A stretch of DNA of 64,000 bases from Bradyrhizobium cajani. Its GTDB lineage: Bacteria; Pseudomonadota; Alphaproteobacteria; Rhizobiales; Xanthobacteraceae. The stretch spans positions 1 through 64,000 of the forward strand of contig NZ_WQNE01000038.1 of assembly GCF_009759665.1 (NCBI RefSeq). Direction: 5' to 3'. The notes below the pieces were generated by a model. That model made no database searches. It had not been told where the DNA came from and saw nothing but the letters and a program-made list of their open reading frames with translations. Both the position numbers and the translations under genes were made by a program. Below are positions 43,714-52,347 of this stretch, piece after piece; within the stretch, counting starts at the first letter, position 1; each line of letters opens with the position of its first letter.

Positions 43714-43769
43714 AAAACTTTCCCGTTAATAATCCTGTAAAAGACGACTCCCACAGGAGGAGATTCGTC

Positions 43770-44501
43770 GTGTCACTACGGAAACCAACCAAGGCGTTGC
43801 CGAACATGGCCGAGGCAGACATCGCAATCGTTCGTATTGCCCCGGAGAGCAGCTTCAAGAACAAGGCGTATGACGCCTTGAAGGAAGCCATCCTCAAGAT
43901 GGACATCTATTCGACGCCCGAGCCGGTGATGCTCGACGAGCGCGCGCTGTCCGAACGCCTGGGCGTCAGCCGCACGCCGATCCGCGAAGCGATCGCGATG
44001 CTCGAGCAGGACGGTTTCGTGAAGACGGTGCCGCGCCGCGGCATCATGGTGGTGCGCAGGACCAAGAGCGAGATCGTCGACATGATCCGCGCCTGGGCGG
44101 CGCTGGAGAGCATGGCCGCCCGCCTCATCACCACCACCGCGCGCAAGAAGGACATCACCGCGCTGCGCGACTTCTTCAAGGACTTCGGCAAGGACCGCCT
44201 GCCCGAGGATCACGTCGAGGAATATTCGCGCGCCAACATCGCCTTCCATCAGGCGCTGATCTCGCTGTCGGAATCGCCGGTGCTGGTCGATCTCACCAAC
44301 GATCTCCTGCTGCATGTGCGCGGCTATCGCCAGCTGACCATCGGACGCAAGGATCGCACGGCGACGTCGCTGCCGGAGCATCTCGGCATCATCGAAGCGC
44401 TCGAGGCCCGCGACACCGAGCTCGCCGAGAAGCGGGCCCGCGACCACACCCTTGGCCTTGCCGCTTACGTCGAAGCGCACGGTCAGGAACTCTTTACCTA
44501 G
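43770..44501 (+). CDS. GntR-family regulator of the oxalate genes
   Basis: 243 residues from a GTG at 43770, preceded by a near-perfect AGGAGGAG ribosome site 7 nt away. An upstream ATG at 43701 lies inside the operator and is rejected. The winged helix is YDALKEAILKMDIYSTPEPVMLDERALSERLGVSRTPIREAIAMLEQDGFV. An FCD-type effector domain follows, with HQALISLSESP and a late HLGIIEALEARD. It stands 60 bp before oxc on the same strand. Its own promoter carries operator sites A and B, and related sites lie ahead of other genes in the window. Confidence 0.9.
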   Translation: MSLRKPTKALPNMAEADIAIVRIAPESSFKNKAYDALKEAILKMDIYSTPEPVMLDERALSERLGVSRTPIREAIAMLEQDGFVKTVPRRGIMVVRRTKSEIVDMIRAWAALESMAARLITTTARKKDITALRDFFKDFGKDRLPEDHVEEYSRANIAFHQALISLSESPVLVDLTNDLLLHVRGYRQLTIGRKDRTATSLPEHLGIIEALEARDTELAEKRARDHTLGLAAYVEAHGQELFT

Positions 44502-44561
44502 CAACGTCCACCAGAAGGGCGAAAAACTCGCCCCAGTATTGAGACCAGGGAGACAAGGCCC

Positions 44562-46295
44562 ATGCTGAATACCGCGACCAAGTCCGAAGCACCGGGCACC
44601 GAGCAGGAACTGACGGATGGCTTCCATCTCGTCATCGACGCGCTCAAGCTGAACGGCATCAACACCGTCTATAATGTGCCGGGCATCCCGATCACGGATT
44701 TGGGCCGCATGGCGCAGGCCGCGGGTCTTCGCGTGATCTCGTTCCGCCACGAGCAGAACGCCGGCTACGCCGCAGGCATCGCCGGCTATCTTACCAAGAA
44801 GCCCGGCGTCTGCCTCACCGTCTCGGCGCCCGGCTTCCTCAACGGTCTCACCGCGCTCGCGCATGCCACCACCAACTGCTACCCGATGATCCTGATCTCG
44901 GGCTCCTCCGAGCGCGAGATCGTCGACCTCCAGCAGGGCGACTATGAGGAGATGGACCAGCTCGCGATTGCGAAGCCCCTGTGCAAGGCGGCCTATCGCG
45001 TGCTGCATGCCCAGGACATCGGCATCGGTTTCGCGCGCGCCATTCGCGCCGCGGTCTCGGGCCGTCCCGGCGGCGTCTATCTCGACCTGCCGGCAAAGCT
45101 GTTCGGCCAGGTGATGAACGCCGATGCCGGCCAGAAGTCGCTGGTCAAGGTGATCGACGCCGCACCCGCGCAGATCCCCTCGCCTGCCTCGGTGAAGCGT
45201 GCGCTCGACGTGCTCAAGAGCGCCAAGCGCCCGCTCATCATCCTCGGCAAGGGCGCGGCCTACGCGCAGGCCGATGAGGAGATCAAGTCTTTCGTCGAGA
45301 AGAGCGGCGTGCCGTTCCTGCCGATGAGCATGGCCAAGGGCCTCCTGCCCGACACCCATCCGCAATGCGCCGGTGCGGCACGCTCGACCGTGCTGAAAGA
45401 ATCCGACGTCGTCATGCTGATCGGCGCGCGGCTGAACTGGCTGCTCTCGCACGGCAAGGGCAAGAGCTGGGGCGAGGCGCCCAAGAAGTTCATCCAGGTC
45501 GACATCGAGCCGAAGGAGATGGACTCCAACGTCGAGATCGTCGCGCCCGTGGTCGGCGACATCGGCTCGGTCGTCTCGGCCTTCAACCAGGCGATGGGAA
45601 CGGGCTGGACCGCCCCGCCCGCCGAATGGACCAAGTCCATTTCGTCCAAGCGCGAAGAGAACGTCGCCAAGATGGCGCCGAAGCTCATGAACAACAAGTC
45701 GCCGATGGACTATCACGGCGCGCTCGGCGTCTTGAAGAACGTGATCAAGGATCATCCCGAGGCGATCCTCGTCAACGAAGGCGCCAACACGCTCGACCTC
45801 GCCCGCGGCGTCATCGACATGTACCGCCCGCGCAAGCGTCTCGACGTCGGCACCTGGGGCGTGATGGGCATCGGCATGGGCCAGGCGATCGCGGCTGCGC
45901 TCGAGACCGGCCACCCCGTGCTCGCCGTGGAAGGCGACTCGGCGTTCGGCTTCTCCGGCATGGAGGTCGAGACCATCTGCCGCTACAACCTGCCGATCTG
46001 CGTCGTCATCTTCAACAATGACGGCATCTATCGCGGCACCGACGTCAACGGCGCGAACTCGGATCCCGCGACGACGGTGTTCGTCAAGGGCGCGCGCTAC
46101 GACAAGATGATGGAAGCCTTCGGCGGCGTCGGCGTGAACGCGACCTCGCCGGATGAGCTGAAGCGCGCGGTCAACGAGGCGATGAAGTCCGGCAAGCCGA
46201 CGCTCATCAACGCGGTGATCGATCCGGCCGCCGGCTCGGAGAGCGGCCGCATCGGCAACCTCAATCCGCAGAGCGTTCTTCAGAAGAAGAAGTAA
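44562..46295 (+). CDS. oxc: Oxalyl-CoA decarboxylase
   Basis: ThDP-dependent decarboxylase, 577 residues, converting oxalyl-CoA to formyl-CoA and CO2 in the cytoplasm. The catalytic Glu64 is in FRHEQNAGYAAG. The ThDP motif GDSAFGFSGMEVETICRYNL to FNNDGIYRG is intact, and the end NLNPQSVLQKKK matches Oxc proteins. GGGAGA lies upstream of the ATG. Paired with frc downstream, it forms the two-enzyme oxalate cycle in which Frc moves CoA from formyl-CoA to a new oxalate. Confidence 0.96.
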   Translation: MLNTATKSEAPGTEQELTDGFHLVIDALKLNGINTVYNVPGIPITDLGRMAQAAGLRVISFRHEQNAGYAAGIAGYLTKKPGVCLTVSAPGFLNGLTALAHATTNCYPMILISGSSEREIVDLQQGDYEEMDQLAIAKPLCKAAYRVLHAQDIGIGFARAIRAAVSGRPGGVYLDLPAKLFGQVMNADAGQKSLVKVIDAAPAQIPSPASVKRALDVLKSAKRPLIILGKGAAYAQADEEIKSFVEKSGVPFLPMSMAKGLLPDTHPQCAGAARSTVLKESDVVMLIGARLNWLLSHGKGKSWGEAPKKFIQVDIEPKEMDSNVEIVAPVVGDIGSVVSAFNQAMGTGWTAPPAEWTKSISSKREENVAKMAPKLMNNKSPMDYHGALGVLKNVIKDHPEAILVNEGANTLDLARGVIDMYRPRKRLDVGTWGVMGIGMGQAIAAALETGHPVLAVEGDSAFGFSGMEVETICRYNLPICVVIFNNDGIYRGTDVNGANSDPATTVFVKGARYDKMMEAFGGVGVNATSPDELKRAVNEAMKSGKPTLINAVIDPAAGSESGRIGNLNPQSVLQKKK

Positions 46296-46306
46296 CCGAC
46301 CGCCGG

Positions 46307-46421
46307 GTCATTCCCCGCGCAGGCGGGGAATCCAGTAATCGCCGAACCAACCTTGAGGCGAGCACTGAGGCCCAACTGAACCTTCAGCGAATACTGGATG
46401 CCCGCCTTCGCGGGCATGACG
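46307..46421. repeat. Extragenic inverted repeat between oxc and frc
   Basis: GTCATTCCCCGCGCAGGCGG followed by TCCAGTA, with an opposing TACTGGATGCCCGCCTTCGC end and CATGAC. It lies inside the presumed oxc-frc transcript and may form a hairpin that splits or stabilises it. Confidence 0.7.
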
Positions 46422-46446
46422 GAAACAGAGTGGTAACAGGAGCAAT

Positions 46447-47727
46447 ATGATGACCAAAGCGCTCACGGGCGTTCGCATTCTCGACTTCACCCACGTCCAG
46501 TCCGGACCGACCTGCACACAGCTGCTCGCCTGGTTCGGCGCCGACGTGATCAAGGTCGAGCGTCCTGGCGTGGGTGACATCACCCGCGGCCAGCTGCAGG
46601 ACATCCCGAACGTGGACAGCCTGTATTTCACTATGCTCAACCACAACAAGCGCTCGATCACGCTGGACACCAAGAACCCCAAGGGCAAGGAAGTCCTCAC
46701 CGAGCTGATCAAGAAGTGCGACGTGCTGGTCGAGAACTTCGGCCCCGGCGTGCTCGACCGCATGGGCTTCCCCTGGGAGAAGATCCAGGCGATCAACCCG
46801 AAGATGATCGTCGCCTCGATCAAGGGCTTCGGCCCCGGCCCGTACGAAGACTGCAAGGTCTATGAGAACGTCGCGCAGTGCACCGGCGGCGCCGCCTCCA
46901 CCACCGGCTTCCGCGACGGTCTTCCGCTCGTCACCGGCGCGCAGATCGGCGATTCCGGCACCGGCCTGCACCTGGCGCTCGGCATCGTCACGGCGCTCTA
47001 CCAGCGCACGCATTCCGGCAAGGGCCAGCGCGTCACCGCCGCCATGCAGGACGGCGTGCTCAACCTCGCTCGCGTCAAGCTGCGCGACCAGCAGCGCCTC
47101 GCCCACGGTCCGCTCAAGGAGTACAGCCAGTTCGGCGAAGGCATTCCGTTCGGCGATGCCGTGCCGCGCGCCGGCAACGACTCGGGCGGTGGCCAGCCCG
47201 GCCGCATCCTGAAGTGCAAGGGTTTTGAGACCGATCCCAACGCCTACATCTACTTCATCACCCAGGCCCCGGTCTGGGAGAAGATCTGCGACGTGATCGG
47301 CGAGCCCTCGTGGAAGACCGATCCGAACTACGCCAAGCCGGCCGCCCGCCTGCCGCGCCTCAACGAGATCTTCGCCCGCATCGAGCAGTGGACGATGACC
47401 AAGACCAAGTTCGAGGCGATGGAGATCCTCAACAAGGACGACATCCCCTGCGGTCCGATCCTGTCGATGAAGGAGATCGCCGAGGACCAGTCGCTGCGCG
47501 CCACCGGCACCGTGGTCGAGGTCGACCACCCCACCCGCGGCAAGTACATTTCGGTCGGCAACCCGATCAAGCTGTCGGATTCCCCGAGCGACGTCCAGCG
47601 CTCCCCGCTGCTCGGCGAGCACACCGACGAGATCCTGCGCTCGGTGCTCGGCTTCAGCGACCACCAGGTCGCCGAGATCCACAAGTCCGGCGCGCTCGAC
47701 CCGCCGCAGAAGCAGGCCGCCGAGTAA
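46447..47727 (+). CDS. frc: Formyl-CoA:oxalate CoA-transferase
   Basis: Class III CoA-transferase (CaiB/BaiF family), 426 residues. The N-terminus ALTGVRILDFTHVQSGPTC and the catalytic Asp169 in GAQIGDSGTG match Frc. It transfers CoA from formyl-CoA (or succinyl-CoA in some members) to oxalate. AGGAG precedes the start by 6 nt, and an in-frame ATG one codon later is possible. It follows oxc after 151 bp containing a palindromic repeat, and a strong terminator follows its stop. Confidence 0.96.
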   Translation: MMTKALTGVRILDFTHVQSGPTCTQLLAWFGADVIKVERPGVGDITRGQLQDIPNVDSLYFTMLNHNKRSITLDTKNPKGKEVLTELIKKCDVLVENFGPGVLDRMGFPWEKIQAINPKMIVASIKGFGPGPYEDCKVYENVAQCTGGAASTTGFRDGLPLVTGAQIGDSGTGLHLALGIVTALYQRTHSGKGQRVTAAMQDGVLNLARVKLRDQQRLAHGPLKEYSQFGEGIPFGDAVPRAGNDSGGGQPGRILKCKGFETDPNAYIYFITQAPVWEKICDVIGEPSWKTDPNYAKPAARLPRLNEIFARIEQWTMTKTKFEAMEILNKDDIPCGPILSMKEIAEDQSLRATGTVVEVDHPTRGKYISVGNPIKLSDSPSDVQRSPLLGEHTDEILRSVLGFSDHQVAEIHKSGALDPPQKQAAE

Positions 47728-47750
47728 GCGACATCGCATTGAACGAGACG

Positions 47751-47777
47751 AAAGGGCCGCCCGAAGGGCGGCCCTTT
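47751..47777 (+). terminator. Rho-independent terminator after frc
   Basis: GGGCCGCCC-gaag-GGCGGCCC followed by TTTTT, 24 bp past the frc stop. The preceding AAA lets the stem extend into the T-run. Confidence 0.9.
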
Positions 47778-48149
47778 TTGCTTGAGAAGGCCGTGCAGTC
47801 AGAGGCACGGACTAAAAAACGGAAAAACAACCCCATGCACAGTAGCCAACCCTTTGGCCTCAAATTCGATTTCTGCTTTAACGAAATCTCCTTTGACACG
47901 TCGGGCAAAACAGGGGCATTATGCCATCATCCGAAAAAGCCAATGTCCTGCCGGCACTCGAAACGTCGGGGCATTAGGCCGTGTACTCATAAACCGGTGG
48001 CGAAGTCCGCTTAGCGCCAATACCGACCTCTTTTGCGCAACCGCAGCAAATGTCGCGATGGGCCAGTTGCGGAAGTGGACGGGTGCGCTGGCGACATATA
48101 TTTTGCCGCACAATCTCAATTGGGATTCCTGAGCTGGATTTGCTGACCG
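47778..48149. other. Gene-poor AT-richer boundary of accessory stretch
   Basis: I see no credible gene. Base composition shifts to lower GC just after the frc terminator. The part at about 47995-48090 (TTAGCGCCAATACCGACC and beyond, GCAACCGCAGCAAATGTCGC) resembles a degenerate interspersed repeat with related sequence near 48760. Confidence 0.5.
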
Positions 48150-48680
48150 ATGGTGCGAATTTATGGGGATTTTGACCTAACTAATTTTTGGTACGAGTCT
48201 GACTATGCAAGCTGCGAATATGTCGATGGGTTGCCAAACCAGCTTGCTATCAATGCGGTGCAAGAGCGGTTAGGTTACACGTTGCCCGCGGCTTACATTG
48301 AACTTTCTTGTCACCAGAATGGGGGGCAGCCGCGGAAGACCTGCATCCGTAGTCCCTCTCGCACAACATGGGCCGAGGACCACGTCGCGATTACCGGCAT
48401 ATATTCAATTGGGAGCCGCAAGAGATGTTCGCTCTGCGGCGAATTCGGCAGCGCCTTTTGGGTGCAAGAGTGGGGCTACCCGCCCATCGGAATCTACTTC
48501 GCCGATTGCCCATCTGCTGGCCACGACATGATATGTCTTGATTACCGTAAATGCGGCCCCAATGGTGAGCCGTCGGTCGTCCATGTCGACCAGGAGTGGG
48601 ATTACCGCATTACATTTCTCGCCGAAAATTTCGAGAGCTTCATCCGTGGGCTCAATTCAGAAGCTGCGTTCGACAATTGA
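48150..48680 (+). CDS. SMI1/KNR4 (SUKH)-like protein
   Basis: 176 residues, cytoplasmic, no signal. The C-terminal half GSAFWVQEWGYPPIGIYFADCPSAGHDMICLDYRKCGPNGEPSVVHVDQEWDY with late F-x-x-F-I-R-G-L matches the SMI1/KNR4 (SUKH) fold from memory. SUKH proteins are common immunity proteins against nuclease and deaminase toxins, and some are stand-alone. Codon use and GC are lower than in the oxalate genes. No toxin gene is adjacent, and an IS remnant follows, so it looks like an orphan immunity gene brought in by transfer. Confidence 0.7.
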   Translation: MVRIYGDFDLTNFWYESDYASCEYVDGLPNQLAINAVQERLGYTLPAAYIELSCHQNGGQPRKTCIRSPSRTTWAEDHVAITGIYSIGSRKRCSLCGEFGSAFWVQEWGYPPIGIYFADCPSAGHDMICLDYRKCGPNGEPSVVHVDQEWDYRITFLAENFESFIRGLNSEAAFDN

Positions 48681-48904
48681 GATTCGGCGCGAAGCAATGC
48701 GATATTTTTTGGCCCAATTAACCGACGCGACATACCGTTCCACCCAGAGCCATGACCGAAATGGGTCATTTTCGACGGTTTCAGCGGGTATTGTCGGCAG
48801 ATTGATGTCCGGTTCTGCCAGTAAGCGTCGGACCGGAGTTGAGCCGGAAGCGTTGCGATTGGTCAGATCCCTGTGATTCAAGCTCCCAAACTGGGGCCCG
48901 AATC

Positions 48905-49420
48905 ATGCGCTACGAACTCGCTGATCATGAATGGGTTGCCATCAAGCCCATGCTGCCGAATAAGCCTCATGGCGTTCGTCGGGTGAACGACCGACGTGTC
49001 CTCAACGGCATCTTCTGGGTCTTGCGATCCGGGGGCCCCTTGGAGCGATTTGCCGGATCATTTTGGCCCTTACACGACCTGCTACAACCGTTTCGTCCGC
49101 TGGCGGCGGGCTGGTGTCTGGGGCCGCATCATCGACGCACTTTCTGTAGCCCACGATGCCGCTGTCCAGATGATCGACATCCGTTGTCCGTGTGCGTCAG
49201 CTACCGCGCTCGCAACCAGGTCGAGCGGTTCTTCAACCGAATCAAACAATGTCGTCGGGTGGCGACGCGCTACGACAGGCTATCCGCCAACTACCTCGCT
49301 TTCGTTCAACTCGCGTCAATCAGGTTATGGCTGGGTTTCTATGAGTCCGCGTCCCAGCCCCTAGGGATAAATTGCCTTTGCTCAACAGACCCCACGCAGG
49401 ACCAGCCAGCGTTGAATTGA
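48905..49420 (+). pseudogene. IS5-family transposase remnant, frameshifted and internally deleted
   Basis: The reading starts MRYELADHEWVAIKPMLPNK, the typical N-terminus of IS5/IS427-type transposases. It shifts frame around 49030-49045 and continues as FGPYTTCYNRFVRWRRAGVWGRIIDAL until about MID at 49180. The central catalytic DDE region is then missing. The original frame resumes as RARNQVERFFNRIKQCRRVATRYDRL, the C-terminal domain, to about 49350. It is therefore non-functional. The left flank GATTCAAGCTC near 48876 resembles IS ends of this group, but I could not define both terminal repeats. Confidence 0.8.
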
Positions 49421-49658
49421 GATCGCCCCCTTGGAACCGATACGGTGGCCGGCCGTTATACTTTCACCGGCGCGCTCTCAGAAGTGCGAGCACGCCGCCT
49501 TCACAGCGAGTGACTGAGCGCCTCGCAAGAGACCTGCCCAACGCTGAAGAATTGGCCGCCTTCTCGTCCGGAGAGGGTGTCGATCCGTATCAGAGCTGTG
49601 CGGGAGGCGCCGTCTACCACTCGTCGGGACCACGCTCGTTGATCAAATTGAGGTCGAA

Positions 49659-49841
49659 ATGTTGAGAGATCACTCCTCTGATCGCGCCAGGCGTGAAGCC
49701 GACAAGGCGTTCAAGCCTGCCAAAACGCAAAAGCCGATGACTGATTATGCGAAGGACCAGCACACCTTCAATCAGAACCGCGAGCGGTTGAAAGCGGAAC
49801 GATTGGCCCGCGAGGCCAAGGCGAAAAGCCGCTCCGAATAA
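49659..49841 (+). CDS. Small charged protein, unknown function
   Basis: 60 residues, rich in Lys, Arg and Ala, mostly helical in appearance (RARREADKAFKPAKTQ, then NRERLKAERLAREAKAKSRSE). A ribosome-site-like GAGG precedes the ATG. Its sequence style resembles the 80-residue protein encoded at 50189-50431, hinting at a small paralogous family. Function is unknown. Confidence 0.5.
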   Translation: MLRDHSSDRARREADKAFKPAKTQKPMTDYAKDQHTFNQNRERLKAERLAREAKAKSRSE

Positions 49842-49911
49842 CAACGGTGCGGACGAGCTTCCAATCGCTACGCACTGAAGGCGCTGGGTCGAAATCGACG
49901 TCTCAGCCAAC

Positions 49912-50127
49912 CTAGAGCATCGAGAGCACGACGACCCCGTCTTCGAGCTCCCCCGAAGCGAGCCGCGACCGCGCGATGCGTTCGATTTCCGTTCGGTTCT
50001 TGTGAAGATAGCTGAAGGCCTGCTTCTGCGTCAGAAACGTCGTCGCAAGCCGGCACATTTGCCGGCCCGCGCCATGCGCGAGAAAGAAGGTGATCGTGCC
50101 GCCGCTATCCGGTTTGATTCTAGGCAT
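49912..50127 (-). CDS. Small protein, unknown function
   Basis: About 71 residues starting MPRIKPDSGGTITFFLAHGAG. It has a beta-like N-terminal half and a helical C-terminal half (AFSYLHKNRTEIERIARSRL) ending in a hydrophobic VVVLSML. There is no signal peptide. A start 9 bases earlier is possible. I recognise no family, and the coherent composition supports a real gene in a cluster of small genes. Confidence 0.5.
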   Translation of the reverse strand: MPRIKPDSGGTITFFLAHGAGRQMCRLATTFLTQKQAFSYLHKNRTEIERIARSRLASGELEDGVVVLSML

Positions 50128-50188
50128 CACCCGCACCCCTTGGCATGTGATCGGTCCCCCAGATTTACGTCGGCGCTATCGGAGTTGA

Positions 50189-50431
50189 CTATCGCGGCAG
50201 CTTCTTCCTGCCCTTCGCCGGGACGGGCGCCGGCGACGATGCTTGAAGGGTTGCGTCGGCCGCTTCCTTGGCTTCGCGCAGCTCTCGAAGCCGCGCCATG
50301 TTCTTGCGAACATCGACGGCCTGCTTTTCGGCATCCGCCATGGCTCGCGCGCCTTCTTCAGCGGCCAAACGCTGACGATCGGAGCGCGCGATGGCTTCGG
50401 GCGACGGTTCGGCCGATCTCTTGGCGCTCAT
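50189..50431 (-). CDS. Small charged helical protein, unknown function
   Basis: 80 residues. A central amphipathic helix or coiled-coil segment (RLAAEEGARAMADAEKQAVDVRKNMARLRELREAKEAAD) lies between polar ends, with a basic tail KGRKKLPR. It lies 98 bp downstream of the cold-shock gene on the same strand. Similar small proteins are common in Bradyrhizobium. No function can be assigned. Confidence 0.55.
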   Translation of the reverse strand: MSAKRSAEPSPEAIARSDRQRLAAEEGARAMADAEKQAVDVRKNMARLRELREAKEAADATLQASSPAPVPAKGRKKLPR

Positions 50432-50529
50432 TGTTCACCCTTCTCTGCAACGGACAAAACCCGCTCAATCCGGGGATCGAGCGGGTAGCGTGGCCGTTTC
50501 AGTACATCCGTGAAACGGCACCGGAGCCT

Positions 50530-50739
50530 TTAGGCCAGCGAGAGATTCTCTGCGCTGACCTTGCCCCGCATCTTGTCGGTCTTGAGCTCGAAGTTGACCT
50601 TTTGGCCCTCGGCGAGACCTGCAAGACCAGCCCGCTCGACCGCGCTGATGTGAACGAACACATCATTGCCGCCGTCATCGGGCTGAATGAATCCAAAGCC
50701 CTTTTGGCCGTTGAACCACTTCACAGTACCTGTCGTCAT
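50530..50739 (-). CDS. cspA: Cold-shock-domain protein (CspA-like)
   Basis: 69 residues from the ATG at 50739. A single OB-fold cold-shock domain carries both RNA-binding motifs: KWFNGQKGFGFIQ (RNP1-like KGFGFI) and DVFVHISAV (RNP2-like VFVH). Family members act as RNA chaperones. A long gene-free leader region upstream fits the long 5' untranslated region typical of cold-shock genes. Confidence 0.95.
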   Translation of the reverse strand: MTTGTVKWFNGQKGFGFIQPDDGGNDVFVHISAVERAGLAGLAEGQKVNFELKTDKMRGKVSAENLSLA

Positions 50740-51437
50740 GTTCTTCTCCAAAGCGCGCACGCGCACGTTCCGCGTGATCGTCACGCAGAAAAAATTCAAT
50801 TCGTCGATGTCTCTGGAAAAGGAGCCCGCAGGCGCATTCAACAAGGCACAGCGGCTGAACGAACAAGTCCAGCGTATACCTCATCTTCCTCATTTGCAAG
50901 GCTTGGCCGGGCTTACTTGCCCCGTGGGCTCGGCGGAACGTATTCGCGTCAGAAGATCCAAACCCGAACAGCGACTGACGCGAGGCTAGCTTTGCATTCA
51001 CAAACGTCGATTGTTGCTAGGGCGAGGACTCATTGGCGCGTACGCGCGGCTTGTTGAGCAGCATCCACTTGATCTCGGTCCATACTCAATCGCTGAGATT
51101 GTAGCGCATGGTCAAAGGCTCCGGCTTCGGAGCTTGAATCACGCCTCGGGCAAGCATCAACTCGCAGTGGTCCGTGACGGTGTTTCTGATGCTGTGAATT
51201 GTTCCGCTTCGCGTGCAACAGCGAACATGGCCGGGCTTGCCACTGGTTCGACCCGGCCGCGAGTGACTTGGACCGGACCAGTCGGTAAGCCGAATTGTCT
51301 GATCTAGCTCAATGATTCTTTTTGGCTTCCCCCGACCGTCGGATATGAAGCCTCAAGCGCACCGCGGAAGCATGAAGCTGCTTGCCTGTTGAGAGTTGAA
51401 CGTGAAGGCGCCTGCTCACCCCGGCTAGGAGAGCGCG
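50740..51437. other. Gene-free region, includes probable csp leader
   Basis: About 700 bp without a convincing gene. The first 150 bp next to cspA are AT-richer and probably hold its promoter and leader (run of A at 50789-50795). The remainder has only short frames without family features. A 98-codon frame at 51011-51307 has no ribosome site and no coherent composition. Confidence 0.6.
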
Positions 51438-52142
51438 ATGAAATCAAAACCGGCAAGCTTCGTCGCAGCAATTCTTCGCCTTGCAGTCAGTGTCGCCACG
51501 GCGATTTGCATGGTGCTGTCCTGGCCAACGGACCAAAACGTTCGTGCCGATGAAAAGGTAGTCAAGATCGTCGTGTTCGGAGATGTTCTCAGTTCCGGGT
51601 ACTATCTCCCGGCGGGACGGAGGTTTCCCGACAGACTTGAGTTTGCATTGAAGGCCAAAGGCCAAATGGTCACGGTCGTCAACGCAAGCGTTAGCAGTGA
51701 CACAGCGGCAAGGGGTCTTGCCAGATTGAACCGAGCGGTCCCTGACGATACCGATGCAGTGATTTTGGAGTTCGGTGCGATCGACATGCTTTGGGGAACC
51801 GAGCCAGACGTTACTCGCACGTCGATCGAAGCAATTCTGCAAAACCTCAGAGCGCGGCATATTGCCGTGCTTCTTTGTGGAGCACGGCCTCATGTCAAAT
51901 TGGACGATGAACACGGGAAGGCTTTTGCGGCGATCTTCTCGGGACTTGCCAGGGAATATGATGTGCTGTTCTACCCGGCATTCGACGACGCTTTTGCGGA
52001 CGAACCGCAGCTTAAGGAGATAGGCGACTTTAAGCCAAATTCGGCCGGAACTGAAGCTGTCGTTACACACATGTTGCCAAAAGTCGAGGCGCTGATCGAC
52101 CAAGCACGTCAAAGACCATTGACCTCAGGCAGCGGCCGATAA
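51438..52142 (+). CDS. SGNH/GDSL hydrolase-family protein lacking catalytic residues
   Basis: 234 residues with an N-terminal signal or anchor (about 1-37, ending NVRADE). The body follows the TesA/arylesterase fold throughout, but every SGNH signature residue differs. Block I reads FGDVLSSGY (Val50 for Ser). Block II reads NASVSSDT (Ser87 for Gly). Block III reads FGAIDML (Ile115 for Asn). Block V reads GDFKPN (Lys199 for His, with the Asp displaced by one). The frame is open and GGAGAGCG precedes the ATG. It is probably an exported pseudoenzyme, or a gene decaying by missense changes. Confidence 0.82.
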   Translation: MKSKPASFVAAILRLAVSVATAICMVLSWPTDQNVRADEKVVKIVVFGDVLSSGYYLPAGRRFPDRLEFALKAKGQMVTVVNASVSSDTAARGLARLNRAVPDDTDAVILEFGAIDMLWGTEPDVTRTSIEAILQNLRARHIAVLLCGARPHVKLDDEHGKAFAAIFSGLAREYDVLFYPAFDDAFADEPQLKEIGDFKPNSAGTEAVVTHMLPKVEALIDQARQRPLTSGSGR

Positions 52143-52347
52143 CTGCACCTACTCATCGCCCGCCGAGCCACTTCCGGAAGTGGTCCTTAGTTGGCCGCTT
52201 GGGCAACGTCGGTTGAGGGCAGCCTCTGGACCTGAGCCGACATTGCTCTAGCAGGTCGCTTGCCAGCTGATATGCTATGCATCAGTGCGCTTGCCCGCGC
52301 TCCCGGTCATCTTCGCGGTCCGATCGTTAGTTCCGGGGGAGGTCAAC

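Larger units (their letters stand above)
43458..43769. other. Divergent control region of acyl-CoA synthetase and gntR
   Basis: No gene is seen. This 312-bp gap between divergent start codons is AT-richer than its flanks. It holds two copies of the TGGCAT-N5-ATGCCA dyad (43616-43632 and 43697-43713), a TTGACA at 43688-43693 and the AGGAGGAG ribosome site of gntR at 43755-43762. Confidence 0.8.

Noticed and set aside
43776..45914. A 712-codon open frame on the minus strand
   Set aside because: It is antisense to gntR and oxc, with low-complexity Arg/Asp/His-rich translation and no recognisable domain.
51011..51307. A 98-codon open frame on the plus strand in the cspA-SGNH gap
   Set aside because: It has no ribosome site, no family features and a mixed composition. 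It is not supported as a gene.
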